64,000 bases of DNA from the NCBI GenBank assembly GCA_003225005.1, contig QIAN01000306.1:43529-107528 (forward strand). Reading direction: 5' to 3'. The translations under genes were made by a program, and so were the position numbers. The stretch comes from Acidobacteriota bacterium (lineage in GTDB: Bacteria; Acidobacteriota; Terriglobia; Terriglobales; Acidobacteriaceae). Of this stretch, positions 1 through 8,539 are shown one piece after another. The notes below the pieces were generated by a model that saw nothing but the letters and a program-made list of their open reading frames with translations, did not search any database and was not told the DNA's origin. Position 1 is the stretch's first letter. Each line of letters starts with the position of its first letter.

Positions 1-228
1 TCGATTGTTCTCAATGGCGCGAAGATTGGGGCGGGATCAATCGTCGCTGCCGGAACCCTCATCCCAGAGAAGACAGTGGTCGAGCCCGGATCGTTGTGGA
101 TGGGATCTCCAGGAAAGTTTCGGCGCAAACTGGATGACCAGGATCAGGAAACGATCCTGCGGTATGCGCGAAACTATCTGGGTTACAAACAGGAGTATTT
201 GGCGGAGAGAAAAGTGCAGAGCACCTAG
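1..228 (+). CDS. Gamma-carbonic anhydrase-like hexapeptide-repeat protein, 3' end only
   Basis: The window opens inside this gene. Frame 1 reads 75 codons to a TAG at 226-228. The visible part has imperfect left-handed beta-helix hexapeptides (IGAGS, VAAGTLI), followed by the segment SLWMGSPGKFRRKL and a C-terminal helix ending near YLAERK. That ending (a G-S-P-x-K turn followed by a helix) is typical of the gamma-carbonic anhydrase / YrdA / PaaY family of trimeric beta-helix proteins. The metal-binding histidines would lie upstream of the window, so catalytic competence cannot be judged. A different hexapeptide acyltransferase is possible but less likely because of the C-terminal helix. Confidence 0.75.
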   Translation, partial: SIVLNGAKIGAGSIVAAGTLIPEKTVVEPGSLWMGSPGKFRRKLDDQDQETILRYARNYLGYKQEYLAERKVQST

Positions 229-300
229 GGGCAAGCGAGGCCCGAGTATGGGTGCCGGTTACCCAGCAATGACAAAAGCGCGTCCTGGAGGGACACCTGA

Positions 301-481
301 CAATAGCCCGCGGTTTACACGCGGGGTGGGCGTAATGAACGGAATTCGGTCCCGTTAGGACGGCTGAAAATTACCCGAAAAGGTTGCGCATCATTTCAAT
401 CGTGCCTACGGCAGGAGTGCGAAAGGCGCAGCTTACCCGCCACTGAAGTGGCGGGCTATTTTCCGAGGTCCTCCGGGACCT
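301..481. repeat. Chain of short palindromes, REP-like intergenic element
   Basis: The 311-bp gap before hisS holds no convincing gene but at least five hairpins in series. They are CCCGCG/CGCGGG at 307-325, GTCC/GGAC at 349-361, TGCC/GGCA near 404-413, a perfect 9-bp stem CCCGCCACT/AGTGGCGGG with a 2-nt loop at 436-455 followed by CTATTTT, and AGGTCC/GGACCT at 466-481. The 436-462 hairpin could also terminate transcription. Such stacked palindromes resemble interspersed REP/BIME-like elements, but no second full copy lies in this window. Confidence 0.5.
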
Positions 482-490
482 TCGTTGCTG

Positions 491-525
491 GCTGAATGCT
501 GAGTGCTGACTGCGGAATGCTCTGG
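491..525. repeat. Heptamer-periodic intergenic element, single arm upstream of hisS
   Basis: Five consecutive 7-bp units start at 491, 498, 505, 512 and 519. The first three are GCTGAAT, GCTGAGT and GCTGACT; the others are degenerate. The array ends 14 bp before the hisS start. The same GCTGAAT-type unit recurs as an inverted pair after mutL (6643-6740). Here no opposing arm is visible, so this may be half of an element. Confidence 0.6.
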
Positions 526-539
526 GTCCAACAACTGAC

Positions 540-1826
540 ATGATCAAAGCTGTCCGAGGAACCCGCGACCTGCTGCCGCCTGAAACGGCGCTGTGGAATT
601 TTGTGGAGTCGGCAGTGCGCGACGTGTTTCGCGCCTACAACTTCCAGGAGATTCGCACGCCCATTTTCGAGGAGACCGCCTTATTCTCCCGCAGCGTGGG
701 AGAAGAGACGGACATCGTCGGAAAAGAGATGTACACATGGCAAGATCGTGGACGGGCTGAGAGCGACAGAGGCCAGTCGCTGACGTTACGGCCCGAGAAC
801 ACCGCGGGCGTTGTCCGCGCTTACATCGAACACAAACTTTGGGATCGCGGACTGAACAAGCTCTACTATATCGGTCCGCAGTTTCGACGCGAGCGCCCAC
901 AAAAAGGCCGCTACCGGCAGTTTTATCAGATCGGCGCAGAGGTGCTGGGGCCGCCGTCAGCGGGCAGCGAGTCTCCAGCACGCGACGCGGAACTGCTGGA
1001 GATGCTGGCCACCCTGCTCGACCGTCTGGGCATTACGGGATGGAATTTAGAACTGAATTCGGTTGGCTGTCCTAACGACCGCGCGAAGTTTAACGAAGCT
1101 CTCCGCAAGGCGCTTGAACCGGTCGTGGGCAAGATGTGCGCGGATTGCCAGCGCCGCGCCCTCAGCAACCCACTCCGCGTATTCGACTGCAAGGTGCCCG
1201 AGGATCAGCCGATCATCGAAAACCTTCCGCGCATAAGCCGGTTCTTGGATGAACCGTGCCGCGCGCATTTTGAAGCCGTGCAGGCGATTCTCCGGACTGT
1301 AGGCGTGCCGTTCACTTTGAATGACCGCTTGGTGCGGGGGCTGGATTACTACACGCGCACGGCATTCGAATTTACCCACGGAGCGCTGGGCGCACAAAAT
1401 GCGATTCTGGGCGGGGGACGCTACGACGGATTATCCGAAGCTCTGGGTGGCCCGGCAGCGCCGGGGATCGGGTTTGCCATCGGCGAAGACCGGCTGGTCC
1501 TGTCGTTGCAGGAATCAGCCTCGGCCGAAGCCGTAGTGCGCAGGCCGGATGTGTACGTCGCTCCGCTCGGCGCGCGGATGAACCCCGACGCAGCACGGCT
1601 GGCGCGAGAATTGCGCCGGCACGATCTGGTGGTGGAGCTGGGCGATGAGACTTTCCGTCTGAAAAAGTCGTTCGAGGCGGCGACCAAAGCGGGAGCGAAG
1701 TATATTTTGATCGTTGGCGAAAATGAGGTTAAGGCAGATGCATTCGCACTCAAGAATCTTGAGACCGGGGAGCAGATTTCGATCGTGCGCTCGGAGTTGG
1801 CAGGAAAAATCCAAGCCGGACGCTGA
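540..1826 (+). CDS. hisS: Histidine--tRNA ligase
   Basis: Cytoplasmic class II aminoacyl-tRNA synthetase that charges tRNA-His. The 428-residue length is normal for bacterial HisRS. The N-terminus MIKAVRGTRDLLP is the family signature. Class II motif 2 is at about residue 114 (FRRERPQKGRYRQF), the histidine-binding HisA segment LVRGLDYYTRTAFEF at about 263, and motif 3 GIGFAIGEDRL at about 309. The anticodon-binding domain fills the last ~100 residues. The ATG at 540 gives the conserved N-terminus directly. It lies just after a palindrome-rich gap, and aspS follows about 0.8 kb downstream, so two synthetase genes are near neighbours. Confidence 0.97.
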   Translation: MIKAVRGTRDLLPPETALWNFVESAVRDVFRAYNFQEIRTPIFEETALFSRSVGEETDIVGKEMYTWQDRGRAESDRGQSLTLRPENTAGVVRAYIEHKLWDRGLNKLYYIGPQFRRERPQKGRYRQFYQIGAEVLGPPSAGSESPARDAELLEMLATLLDRLGITGWNLELNSVGCPNDRAKFNEALRKALEPVVGKMCADCQRRALSNPLRVFDCKVPEDQPIIENLPRISRFLDEPCRAHFEAVQAILRTVGVPFTLNDRLVRGLDYYTRTAFEFTHGALGAQNAILGGGRYDGLSEALGGPAAPGIGFAIGEDRLVLSLQESASAEAVVRRPDVYVAPLGARMNPDAARLARELRRHDLVVELGDETFRLKKSFEAATKAGAKYILIVGENEVKADAFALKNLETGEQISIVRSELAGKIQAGR

Positions 1827-1899
1827 CTTGTTCGTGAATGTTGACTTTGATTGTGAAATGAAAAACGGCCCATGTTTGGCGGTCCTCAGGAGGAGATCC

Positions 1900-2385
1900 A
1901 TGAAAGCTCAACGTCTGGTCTACGCTTTTCTTTTTTGCATTGGCGCGGTGGTCACGGGGACGGCCCAAGCTCCCGCGCAGGCTGGCACGGCGGCAACGTC
2001 TTTGAGTCCGCTAGAACAGGCGATGATCGCCAATGAGAAGGCTTTCATCGTTGCGACCACCAAGCGCGACAAGGATTATTTCAAACGTACCTTGACCGGT
2101 GACTATTCCCTCGTCGGCTATGACGGTCAGCTGCATGATCGAGAAGAGATCGAAACTGATCTGAGCAGCGGTGGCGTGGACCTGATGCCCTACAACATGA
2201 AAGTGGTGGAATTAAGCGAGGGCACGGCCATCGTCACCTACGATGTGGTCTTCCGTGTTCCGGCGGCAGAGGACCAGGGTCCGCCTCCGCGTTATCAGCA
2301 TTGGAGCTCGGTTTGGGTGAAGCAGGGCGATGCGTGGAAGTTGAAGTTTCAGCAGACGACGCCGACACATTGGGGAGACTGGTAG
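1900..2385 (+). CDS. Secreted DUF4440/SnoaL-like (NTF2-fold) protein
   Basis: A 161-residue protein with a signal peptide (MKAQRLVYAFLFCIGAVV, then a small-residue region TGTAQA). The mature part reads like the NTF2-like DUF4440 fold: an N-terminal helix with LEQAMIANEKAF, then DYFKRTLTGDYSLVG, and a final strand pair ending WSSVWVKQGDAWKLKF. These small alpha+beta barrels bind ligands or act as accessory domains; no substrate can be named. The reading frame stays open upstream, but ATG 1900 is preceded by AGGAGG at 1888-1893 and starts the signal peptide, so it is preferred. It lies 73 bp after hisS on the same strand. Confidence 0.75.
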   Translation: MKAQRLVYAFLFCIGAVVTGTAQAPAQAGTAATSLSPLEQAMIANEKAFIVATTKRDKDYFKRTLTGDYSLVGYDGQLHDREEIETDLSSGGVDLMPYNMKVVELSEGTAIVTYDVVFRVPAAEDQGPPPRYQHWSSVWVKQGDAWKLKFQQTTPTHWGDW

Positions 2386-2580
2386 GAACCTCACAGTCGA
2401 TGAGTTTACGGTTGCCCATACGTCAGCGGTGACTTTGCGGGGCATCCTGAGACGATTCCGCGATTGCCCCTGAAATCGGGTTCAGGCTGGACCTGCCTGG
2501 TGAGCCTCCCGGGGAGCGGGCCAAACCGTCCCGTTTCCTGTCTGCAGCTCGCGAAAGCACTACGCACCTATCTCCCCGTT

Positions 2581-2586
2581 TATAAT
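2581..2586 (+). promoter_or_regulatory. Possible aspS promoter -10 box
   Basis: A perfect TATAAT lies 45 bp before the aspS start, in a 245-bp gap. No good TTGACA-like -35 is seen 16-18 bp upstream, so this is only a candidate sigma-70 promoter. Confidence 0.35.
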
Positions 2587-2630
2587 CTCTGATTCGGCTT
2601 TCGCCACATCTCTCACTGTAAGGACACCAC

Positions 2631-4484
2631 TTGCTCGACTTTCTCGGAGATCTTCGACGGACGCATATGTGTGGAGCGCTGCGCGCTTCAGACTCAGGTA
2701 AAAAGGCCGTGCTCATGGGCTGGGTAAACCGGCGACGCGACCTCGGCAACCTGATCTTCGTCGATCTGCGCGACCGCAGTGGCGTGACGCAAGTCGTTTT
2801 TAACGAGGAGCGCGATGCCGCGATTCATGAGAAAGCCTCAGGCCTGCGCAACGAGTACGTGATCGCGGTGACCGGCCGGGTGAAGCAGCGCGATCCAAAC
2901 ACCGTCAACAAAAACATCCCCACGGGCGAAGTAGAGCTGGTGGCAGAGGAGATCCGTCTTCTCAACGAGTCCAAGCAGCCTCCGTTTCTGCCCGGCGATA
3001 CGGCGCTGACCAACGAAGAAACACGGCTGAAGTATCGCTACATCGATCTGCGGCGCGACGTGATGCAGTTCAACATCGAAATGCGGCACAAGGTAGCGCT
3101 CGCCATCCGCAATTATCTGGCGGGACAGGGATTCTTTGAGATTGAGACGCCATTCATGACGCGCTCAACTCCGGAGGGTGCGCGCGACTATCTCGTTCCC
3201 AGCCGCGTACAGCCGGGAACATTTTATGCGCTACCCCAGTCGCCGCAGTTGTTCAAGCAAATCCTGATGATTTCAGGCTTCGACAAATACTTCCAGATCG
3301 TGCGTTGCTTCCGCGACGAGGACCTCCGCGCCGACCGCCAGCCGGAGTTTACGCAAATCGATTTGGAGATGTCGTATCCGCAGCCGGAGCGGGTGTGGGA
3401 AGTGGTTGAGGGATTTCTGGCTGCTGCATTCAAGGCGGCTGGACATGACATCAAAGTGCCGTTTCCCCGTATGGACTACGACGAAGCCATCCGGCTGTAT
3501 GGCATCGACAAGCCGGACTTGCGGCTGCCCGCATTTGCAGATGTACGGGACTGCTTCACCGCAGAGAACTTGCAAGAGCTGGCCATCAATCCGAATCTGC
3601 CGGTGATCGCAATTCGCACGCCCAGGGTCGGCGAACTCTCGCGCAAGGAGCGCGATGACATCAAGCCCATGTTCCACGCCAAGGGCGAGGCGAAACTGTT
3701 CGAAGACTTCAAGCGCGTCGGCAACAAGTTTCCCGCCGCGGCGGCCGAAATCGCAAAGAAGGCCGGAATGGACGAGAGCGACCTGGTTGTATTAGTGAGC
3801 GGCTCCGCCCTGGCTGGACCACAAACGGCACTGCCCGCGCACCGCAAAGTTACGCCTCAGGAGTTGGCTATCTACGCGTCGGCGGGTCTGTTGCGTCTGG
3901 CATTGGCGCAGAAATATGCGGACAGGCACGGCATCTTTGCCAAGACCGGCGACCCGGGCAAAGATTTCCGCTTCGTATGGGTGACGAATTTCCCCATGTT
4001 TGAGTGGGACGAGGCCGACAAGCGCTGGAACGCGGCGCACCATCCGTTTACCTCGCCCCACGAGGAAGACATGCCGAAGCTTGAGACAGGCGTTGAGTTA
4101 GTCAGCGATCCCCAATCGGCGCTGAGCGCGGTGCGCGCGCTGGCTTACGACGTGGTCCTCAATGGTACGGAGCTAGGCTCAGGCTCAATTCGTATTCACC
4201 GCCAGGATGTGCAGCGCAGAATTTTCCGCGCGCTGGGCATGACCGAAGAAGAAGCCCGCTCCCGCTTTGGATTCTTCCTCGAGGCACTGGAGTATGGCAC
4301 GCCTCCGCACGGAGGCATCGCGCTAGGCCTCGACCGCATTGTCATGATTCTCGCCGGAGCGGAGAGTTTGCGCGAGGTAATTCCATTCCCAAAGACCGCG
4401 CGGGCCGTGGATTTGATGGTCGATGCGCCTACACCGGTGGGAGAGAGGCAGTTGCGCGAACTGGGGATTGTGGTGAAGAAATAG
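2631..4484 (+). CDS. aspS: Aspartate--tRNA ligase (bacterial type)
   Basis: Class II synthetase that charges tRNA-Asp. It has 617 residues, where bacterial AspRS is usually about 590. The order is an N-terminal OB-fold anticodon-binding domain (about 1-110, with LMGWVNRRRDLGNLIFVDLR), class II motif 2 at about residue 226 (FRDEDLRADRQPEF), the bacterial GAD insertion domain (about 290-420), and motif 3 GIALGLDRIVM at about 561. The start is TTG at 2631, giving MLDFLGDLRRTHMCG, with AAGGA at 2620-2624. Whether it also charges tRNA-Asn cannot be decided here. Confidence 0.96.
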   Translation: MLDFLGDLRRTHMCGALRASDSGKKAVLMGWVNRRRDLGNLIFVDLRDRSGVTQVVFNEERDAAIHEKASGLRNEYVIAVTGRVKQRDPNTVNKNIPTGEVELVAEEIRLLNESKQPPFLPGDTALTNEETRLKYRYIDLRRDVMQFNIEMRHKVALAIRNYLAGQGFFEIETPFMTRSTPEGARDYLVPSRVQPGTFYALPQSPQLFKQILMISGFDKYFQIVRCFRDEDLRADRQPEFTQIDLEMSYPQPERVWEVVEGFLAAAFKAAGHDIKVPFPRMDYDEAIRLYGIDKPDLRLPAFADVRDCFTAENLQELAINPNLPVIAIRTPRVGELSRKERDDIKPMFHAKGEAKLFEDFKRVGNKFPAAAAEIAKKAGMDESDLVVLVSGSALAGPQTALPAHRKVTPQELAIYASAGLLRLALAQKYADRHGIFAKTGDPGKDFRFVWVTNFPMFEWDEADKRWNAAHHPFTSPHEEDMPKLETGVELVSDPQSALSAVRALAYDVVLNGTELGSGSIRIHRQDVQRRIFRALGMTEEEARSRFGFFLEALEYGTPPHGGIALGLDRIVMILAGAESLREVIPFPKTARAVDLMVDAPTPVGERQLRELGIVVKK

Positions 4485-4609
4485 TCTGTTCGCAGTCCTC
4501 CTGCGAGCCCGATCTATCCCCATATCGATTGGTGTGATTTCAGATGCTTTGCTTTTACTCTGCTGTCTGCGAAACTGGCCACTAGCGATTAAATTACTTT
4601 CATCTTCCC

Positions 4610-6643
4610 ATGGGACGCATCCACGTTCTCTCAGAAGCCGTTGCCAACAAGATCGCCGCGGGCGAAGTGGTGGAGCGGCCTGCCTCGGTGGTGAAGGAGT
4701 TGCTCGAGAACTCGCTCGACGCGGGCGCAGCGCGGATCAAAATCAACGTGGAGGCAGGCGGCAAGAGGCTGATCCAGGTCGTCGACAACGGATGCGGCAT
4801 GGTGCGCGACGATGCCATGCTGGCCTTCGAGCGGCACGCCACATCGAAAATCAAAGATGCGGAAGATTTGCTGAGCGTGGCCACGTTGGGCTTTCGTGGG
4901 GAGGCGCTCCCGTCGATTGCCTCGGTGTCGCGGCTGCGGCTGGAAACTTGCGCGGCGAAGAACGGCCCCGACGACGATGTAGCCGGGACGGTAATCGAGA
5001 TCAACGGAGGCAAAATCGCCCGAGTGGAAGATGCTGGGCTGCCAGCGGGCACTTCCATTACAGTGCGCGATCTCTTCTTCAATACTCCAGCGCGAAAAAG
5101 GTTCCTGAAGGCGGAGTCGACCGAACTTTCACACATCGCGTCGCTGGTCACACATTATGCGCTGGCGCATCCCGACAAGCACTTCGAATTGCATTCCGCC
5201 ACCAACGCCATGCTGGTGGCGCCTCCGGTGGCCGGGTACGGCGAGCGCGTGTACCAGGTGTTTGGCAAGGAGACGCTTGAACAATTGATTGCTGTGGCGG
5301 CGGTGCAACCGTTCGAGCGAGTGGGGCTGCCACAGCCTCCGCCCTGGCGGCGCGCGGAAGTGGATGAAGACCAAGACGAGGACGCCCGCACGACTGGCCG
5401 TTCGGCGACCGATCCGGGCGAGATGCGGATTCACGGATTCGTTTCGAAGCCGGAGATCCAGAAACTGAATCGCAACTCAATTTTTATTTTCGTCAACCGA
5501 CGGTTGATTCGCGACCGGCTGGTGCAGCACGCGCTGACCGAGGCCTATCGCAACATTCTTCCGCCCACGGTGTATCCCGTGGTGCTCCTATTTCTGGAGC
5601 TACCGGCCGCGGAGGTGGATGTGAACGTGCATCCCTCAAAAACCGAGGTGCGATTCAGGCAGCAGACGGTGATGCACGATTTTGTGCGCGACTCGGTACG
5701 CGCAGCGTTGATGAAAGCGCGCCCGGTGCCGCAGTTCGTGGCGGAAATTCATGCGCATGCGACCGCGAGCTCGGGACTGACACCGGGAGCCAGAGCCGGA
5801 GATTGGGCGGTCTCCGAAGGTGGCGTCTTGACGCTGGACGCGGCACCTGCGGCAGGCACGACAGCGCATCAGCCCCGCGCGGGCGTGGCATTCACGCTGC
5901 AGCCGCCAACCATGCCGCCGGGTTCAGCGCGACTACAGTTTGATGGCGGCATTGCGGTAGAAGCAAACGCGGCCATTCCTGTGGCGCGCGGACCGGAGGC
6001 GATTCCTGATAACGGATGCGCCCCTGCCATCGACGTGACCGAACGAGAGCCAACCCTGGCTTCGCTCGTCACGCTCAAGCCGGTCGGCCAAATTCGAAAT
6101 TCATTCATCCTCGCGGTAAATGAAGACGGCCTATGGATCGTCGACCAGCACGTCGCCCATGAGCGCGTGTTATTCGAGCGCGTTCTCAAGCAGCGCGGGG
6201 CGCAGAAAGTGGAGAGCCAGCGTTTGCTAATGCCGATTGTGCTGGAACTTTCTCCCGCACAGCAGGCGGTGTTTACGGAGATCTCCGACGAATTGCAGCG
6301 CAACGGATTCGAGGTAGAGCCATTCGGCGCCCGCAGCGTGGCGGTGAAGGTCGCCCCCGCAGGAGTGGAAGCCGCGGCGGTCGAACACATGCTGCACGAG
6401 CTGCTCGATCAGTTCTCACGCGAAGAGCAATCACTGAATCTGGAGAAGATTCGGGCGCGCATTGCTGCATCCATCGCGTGCCACGCTGCCATCAAGGTCA
6501 ACATGCCCCTCGAGCAAAACAAAATGGAGTGGCTGCTCGCCGAACTAGCCAAGACCGATCACCCGTACACTTGCCCCCACGGCCGGCCGGTCGTGCTCAG
6601 GTATTCTATGAAAGACATTCAAAAGGCCTTTAAGAGGATCTAG
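4610..6643 (+). CDS. mutL: DNA mismatch repair endonuclease MutL
   Basis: MutL couples MutS mismatch recognition to strand incision. The 677-residue protein has the GHKL ATPase domain (residues 1 to about 330) with NKIAAGEVVERP, DNGCGM and GFRGEALPSI. A low-complexity linker covers about 380-490. The C-terminal domain carries DQHVAHERVLFE at about residue 511, matching the DQHAx2Ex4E metal-binding motif, plus ACHAAIK-like and CPHGRP (about 654) motifs. These are established marks of MutL proteins that nick DNA themselves, as in bacteria lacking MutH, so an endonuclease-active MutL is inferred. The start is ATG 4610. No mutS lies nearby. Confidence 0.96.
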   Translation: MGRIHVLSEAVANKIAAGEVVERPASVVKELLENSLDAGAARIKINVEAGGKRLIQVVDNGCGMVRDDAMLAFERHATSKIKDAEDLLSVATLGFRGEALPSIASVSRLRLETCAAKNGPDDDVAGTVIEINGGKIARVEDAGLPAGTSITVRDLFFNTPARKRFLKAESTELSHIASLVTHYALAHPDKHFELHSATNAMLVAPPVAGYGERVYQVFGKETLEQLIAVAAVQPFERVGLPQPPPWRRAEVDEDQDEDARTTGRSATDPGEMRIHGFVSKPEIQKLNRNSIFIFVNRRLIRDRLVQHALTEAYRNILPPTVYPVVLLFLELPAAEVDVNVHPSKTEVRFRQQTVMHDFVRDSVRAALMKARPVPQFVAEIHAHATASSGLTPGARAGDWAVSEGGVLTLDAAPAAGTTAHQPRAGVAFTLQPPTMPPGSARLQFDGGIAVEANAAIPVARGPEAIPDNGCAPAIDVTEREPTLASLVTLKPVGQIRNSFILAVNEDGLWIVDQHVAHERVLFERVLKQRGAQKVESQRLLMPIVLELSPAQQAVFTEISDELQRNGFEVEPFGARSVAVKVAPAGVEAAAVEHMLHELLDQFSREEQSLNLEKIRARIAASIACHAAIKVNMPLEQNKMEWLLAELAKTDHPYTCPHGRPVVLRYSMKDIQKAFKRI

Positions 6644-6740
6644 CATTCAGCACTCAGCCGTCAGCCTTCAGTCCCTAAGGTGCGGTGCCGCCATCTGCAC
6701 GAATCATTACTGGCTAAATGCTGGGTGCTGAATGCTGAGT
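6643..6740. repeat. Heptamer-periodic inverted repeat between mutL and the AlkZ-like gene
   Basis: Four 7-bp units of the type GCATTCA run from 6643 to 6670, and four units of the reverse type (GCTGAAT, GCTGAGT and variants) run from 6713 to 6740. The segments 6642-6658 and 6720-6736 are reverse complements at 16 of 17 positions, with about 60 bp between them. The left arm starts on the last base of the mutL stop codon. The element fills almost all of the intergenic gap. Confidence 0.7.
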
Positions 6741-6752
6741 GCTTTGCTCCCC

Positions 6753-7664
6753 ATGACTGAACAAGAACTCCAGCAGCAGCGCCGCGAGAAGTGGCGGCTC
6801 AACGGCAAGCCCATCCGCACCATCGAGGAGGCGCGCGCGTTTGTCGAGTCGGTAGGACTTTGTCTGATGTATCCGCTTCGACCAGCGCAGCCGCTGCCAA
6901 CATTCATCGGGGCGACGATCGGCGGCGAAGATCGGTTGCCGACCTGGCAGCATGCGTATTCTGATCCGCGGACCGCCGAGGCAACCCAGATCATGGTTCG
7001 GCTTTTGCGCGAGAGGGCCGCCTTTGAAGCGAATTCGTTCGACGAGAACAACGGGCTTCTGATAACGGCGTCGGCGTTTCCTTATTTCTATGCGCTGGTG
7101 GGCGAACGCAACCCAAAGCAGGCGCCTAAGGCGGGCTCGCGCTCTCCATATTCCGCGCTGGCTTGTGATGCGTTTGAGCTGATACGGCGCGAGGGTCCGA
7201 TATCAAAGCAAAAAATGCAGGAAGCGCTGGGCGGAAGCATATCGCGGGCAGCGCTGGATAAGGCGCTCGGCGAGCTGTGGTCGAAGCTGCGCATCACCCG
7301 GGTCGATTACAACCCGAGCCAGGGTTCGTCTTGGGATGTCCTCTACCGCTGGGCCCCGGAAGCGGTGAAAGAAGGAATTGGATTGTCGGTGCCGGAGGCG
7401 CTTTCGGGGCTGATCTCAAAATATCTGGAAAGTGTAATCGCCGCCGAGCAAACGGAGTTGGAGTCCTTCTTCGGAAATTTCGTGCCGCGCTCGCGGGTCA
7501 AGGAAGCTGTGAATGCGCTGCTGGCGGCGCGGGAGCTGAGTTTCGTGCATGTCGGCGGCAGATCGATGATCCAGATCACGCCTGCGAAAGAAGCGGTCAT
7601 TCCCGCTGCCAGGCCGCATCGCATGGTTAAGCGAGCTTCAAAGCACACGCCTGCGAAAACTTAG
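6753..7664 (+). CDS. AlkZ/YcaQ-like winged-helix protein, possible DNA glycosylase
   Basis: A 303-residue cytoplasmic protein resembling the HTH_42/AlkZ-related family of winged-helix proteins, which includes crosslink-repair DNA glycosylases. Visible features are an N-terminal segment with SVGLCLMYPLRP and a central winged-helix stretch, FELIRREGPISKQKMQEALG and following, with LWSKLRITRVDY. A C-terminal tail ending in basic residues follows. The catalytic QxQ/QxR-type motif of AlkZ is not evident, so activity is uncertain. An earlier in-frame ATG at 6732 lies inside the heptamer repeat, so ATG 6753 is chosen; neither has a clear ribosome-binding site. Its position after mutL fits a DNA-repair role, which is inference. 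Confidence 0.55.
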   Translation: MTEQELQQQRREKWRLNGKPIRTIEEARAFVESVGLCLMYPLRPAQPLPTFIGATIGGEDRLPTWQHAYSDPRTAEATQIMVRLLRERAAFEANSFDENNGLLITASAFPYFYALVGERNPKQAPKAGSRSPYSALACDAFELIRREGPISKQKMQEALGGSISRAALDKALGELWSKLRITRVDYNPSQGSSWDVLYRWAPEAVKEGIGLSVPEALSGLISKYLESVIAAEQTELESFFGNFVPRSRVKEAVNALLAARELSFVHVGGRSMIQITPAKEAVIPAARPHRMVKRASKHTPAKT

Positions 7665-7785
7665 GCACGAGAACCTCGACCCTTCCGGCCAACAGTTTTG
7701 CGGTCCCTTGCCGTCTCCTGCCTGTTCACCGTCCGGTGGCGGGATTCGTTGCGGAGCTTCTCCGTGTACAATCTTTAACTTCGCA

Positions 7786-8490
7786 ATGAATGACAGCTCT
7801 CAAAACCACCACGCCAAACGCAAACTGATCATTGCCATTGACGGCCCGGCGGGAGCGGGCAAGAGTACGATCGCCTCGCGGCTGGCGCGAAAGCTGGGCT
7901 ACGCGAACCTGGAGAGCGGTGCGATGTACCGTGCGCTGGCACTGAAGGCGATTGACAAAGACGCGTCCTTCGACGATGAGGATGGGCTGACAAAGCTGGC
8001 ACAGAATTCGCGCATCCGGCTGGAGCCGACGATGGGCGGAAACCGCACGCTGCTGGATGGGCACGACATTTCTTCGCGCATTCGCGAGCGCGATGTGACC
8101 GAGGCTGCGTCGCGAGTGTCAGTGCATCCGAGAGTGCGGGAGTGGATGGTGGCGCGGCAGCGCGAGATGGGCGAGGGTGGCGGCGTAGTGATGGAAGGAC
8201 GCGACATCGGCACCAAAGTTTTTCCGGACGCGGATTTGAAGATTTTTCTGGATGCCGATCCCGTAGTGCGCGAGCAGCGGCGGATGGAGCAGCAAAGAGT
8301 GAAGGGTGAAGTCGCCGCAGGTCTGGCTGCCGAACTGAGAGAGCGCGATCGCCGCGACCGCACGCGGGCCGTGTCTCCGCTGGTAGCAGCCAAAGATGCG
8401 GTGGTGATTGACTCAACCCAGTTGAGCGAAGATGAGGTCGCGGCGCGAGTAGAGGAGTTGGTTAAAAAGAAATTGAATCAGCGGGATTAA
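7786..8490 (+). CDS. cmk: Cytidylate kinase
   Basis: Phosphorylates CMP and dCMP to the diphosphates with ATP, in pyrimidine nucleotide supply. The 234-residue protein has the P-loop GPAGAGKST at about residues 20-28, the CMP-binding LESGAMYRALAL, the segment VVMEGRDIGTKVFPDADLKIFLDA (split here at about residue 140), and the lid arginines RRMEQQRVKGE and RDRRDRTR. Frames upstream stay open, but ATG 7786 sits just before the conserved N-terminal strand. A TACAAT hexamer at 7766-7771 could be a -10 box. The gene converges with the minus-strand sigma operon 49 bp downstream; GGATTAA/TTAATCC at 8484-8514 forms a weak hairpin there. Confidence 0.94.
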   Translation: MNDSSQNHHAKRKLIIAIDGPAGAGKSTIASRLARKLGYANLESGAMYRALALKAIDKDASFDDEDGLTKLAQNSRIRLEPTMGGNRTLLDGHDISSRIRERDVTEAASRVSVHPRVREWMVARQREMGEGGGVVMEGRDIGTKVFPDADLKIFLDADPVVREQRRMEQQRVKGEVAAGLAAELRERDRRDRTRAVSPLVAAKDAVVIDSTQLSEDEVAARVEELVKKKLNQRD

Positions 8491-8539
8491 GGCTTTGACG
8501 CGATTGTTAATCCTTCCATCCCTTCCCTGATCAAATTCC

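Noticed and set aside
4534..5280. A 248-codon plus-strand frame over mutL
   Set aside because: It is Arg/Gly/Ala-rich translation in the wrong frame of mutL, whose motifs are intact.
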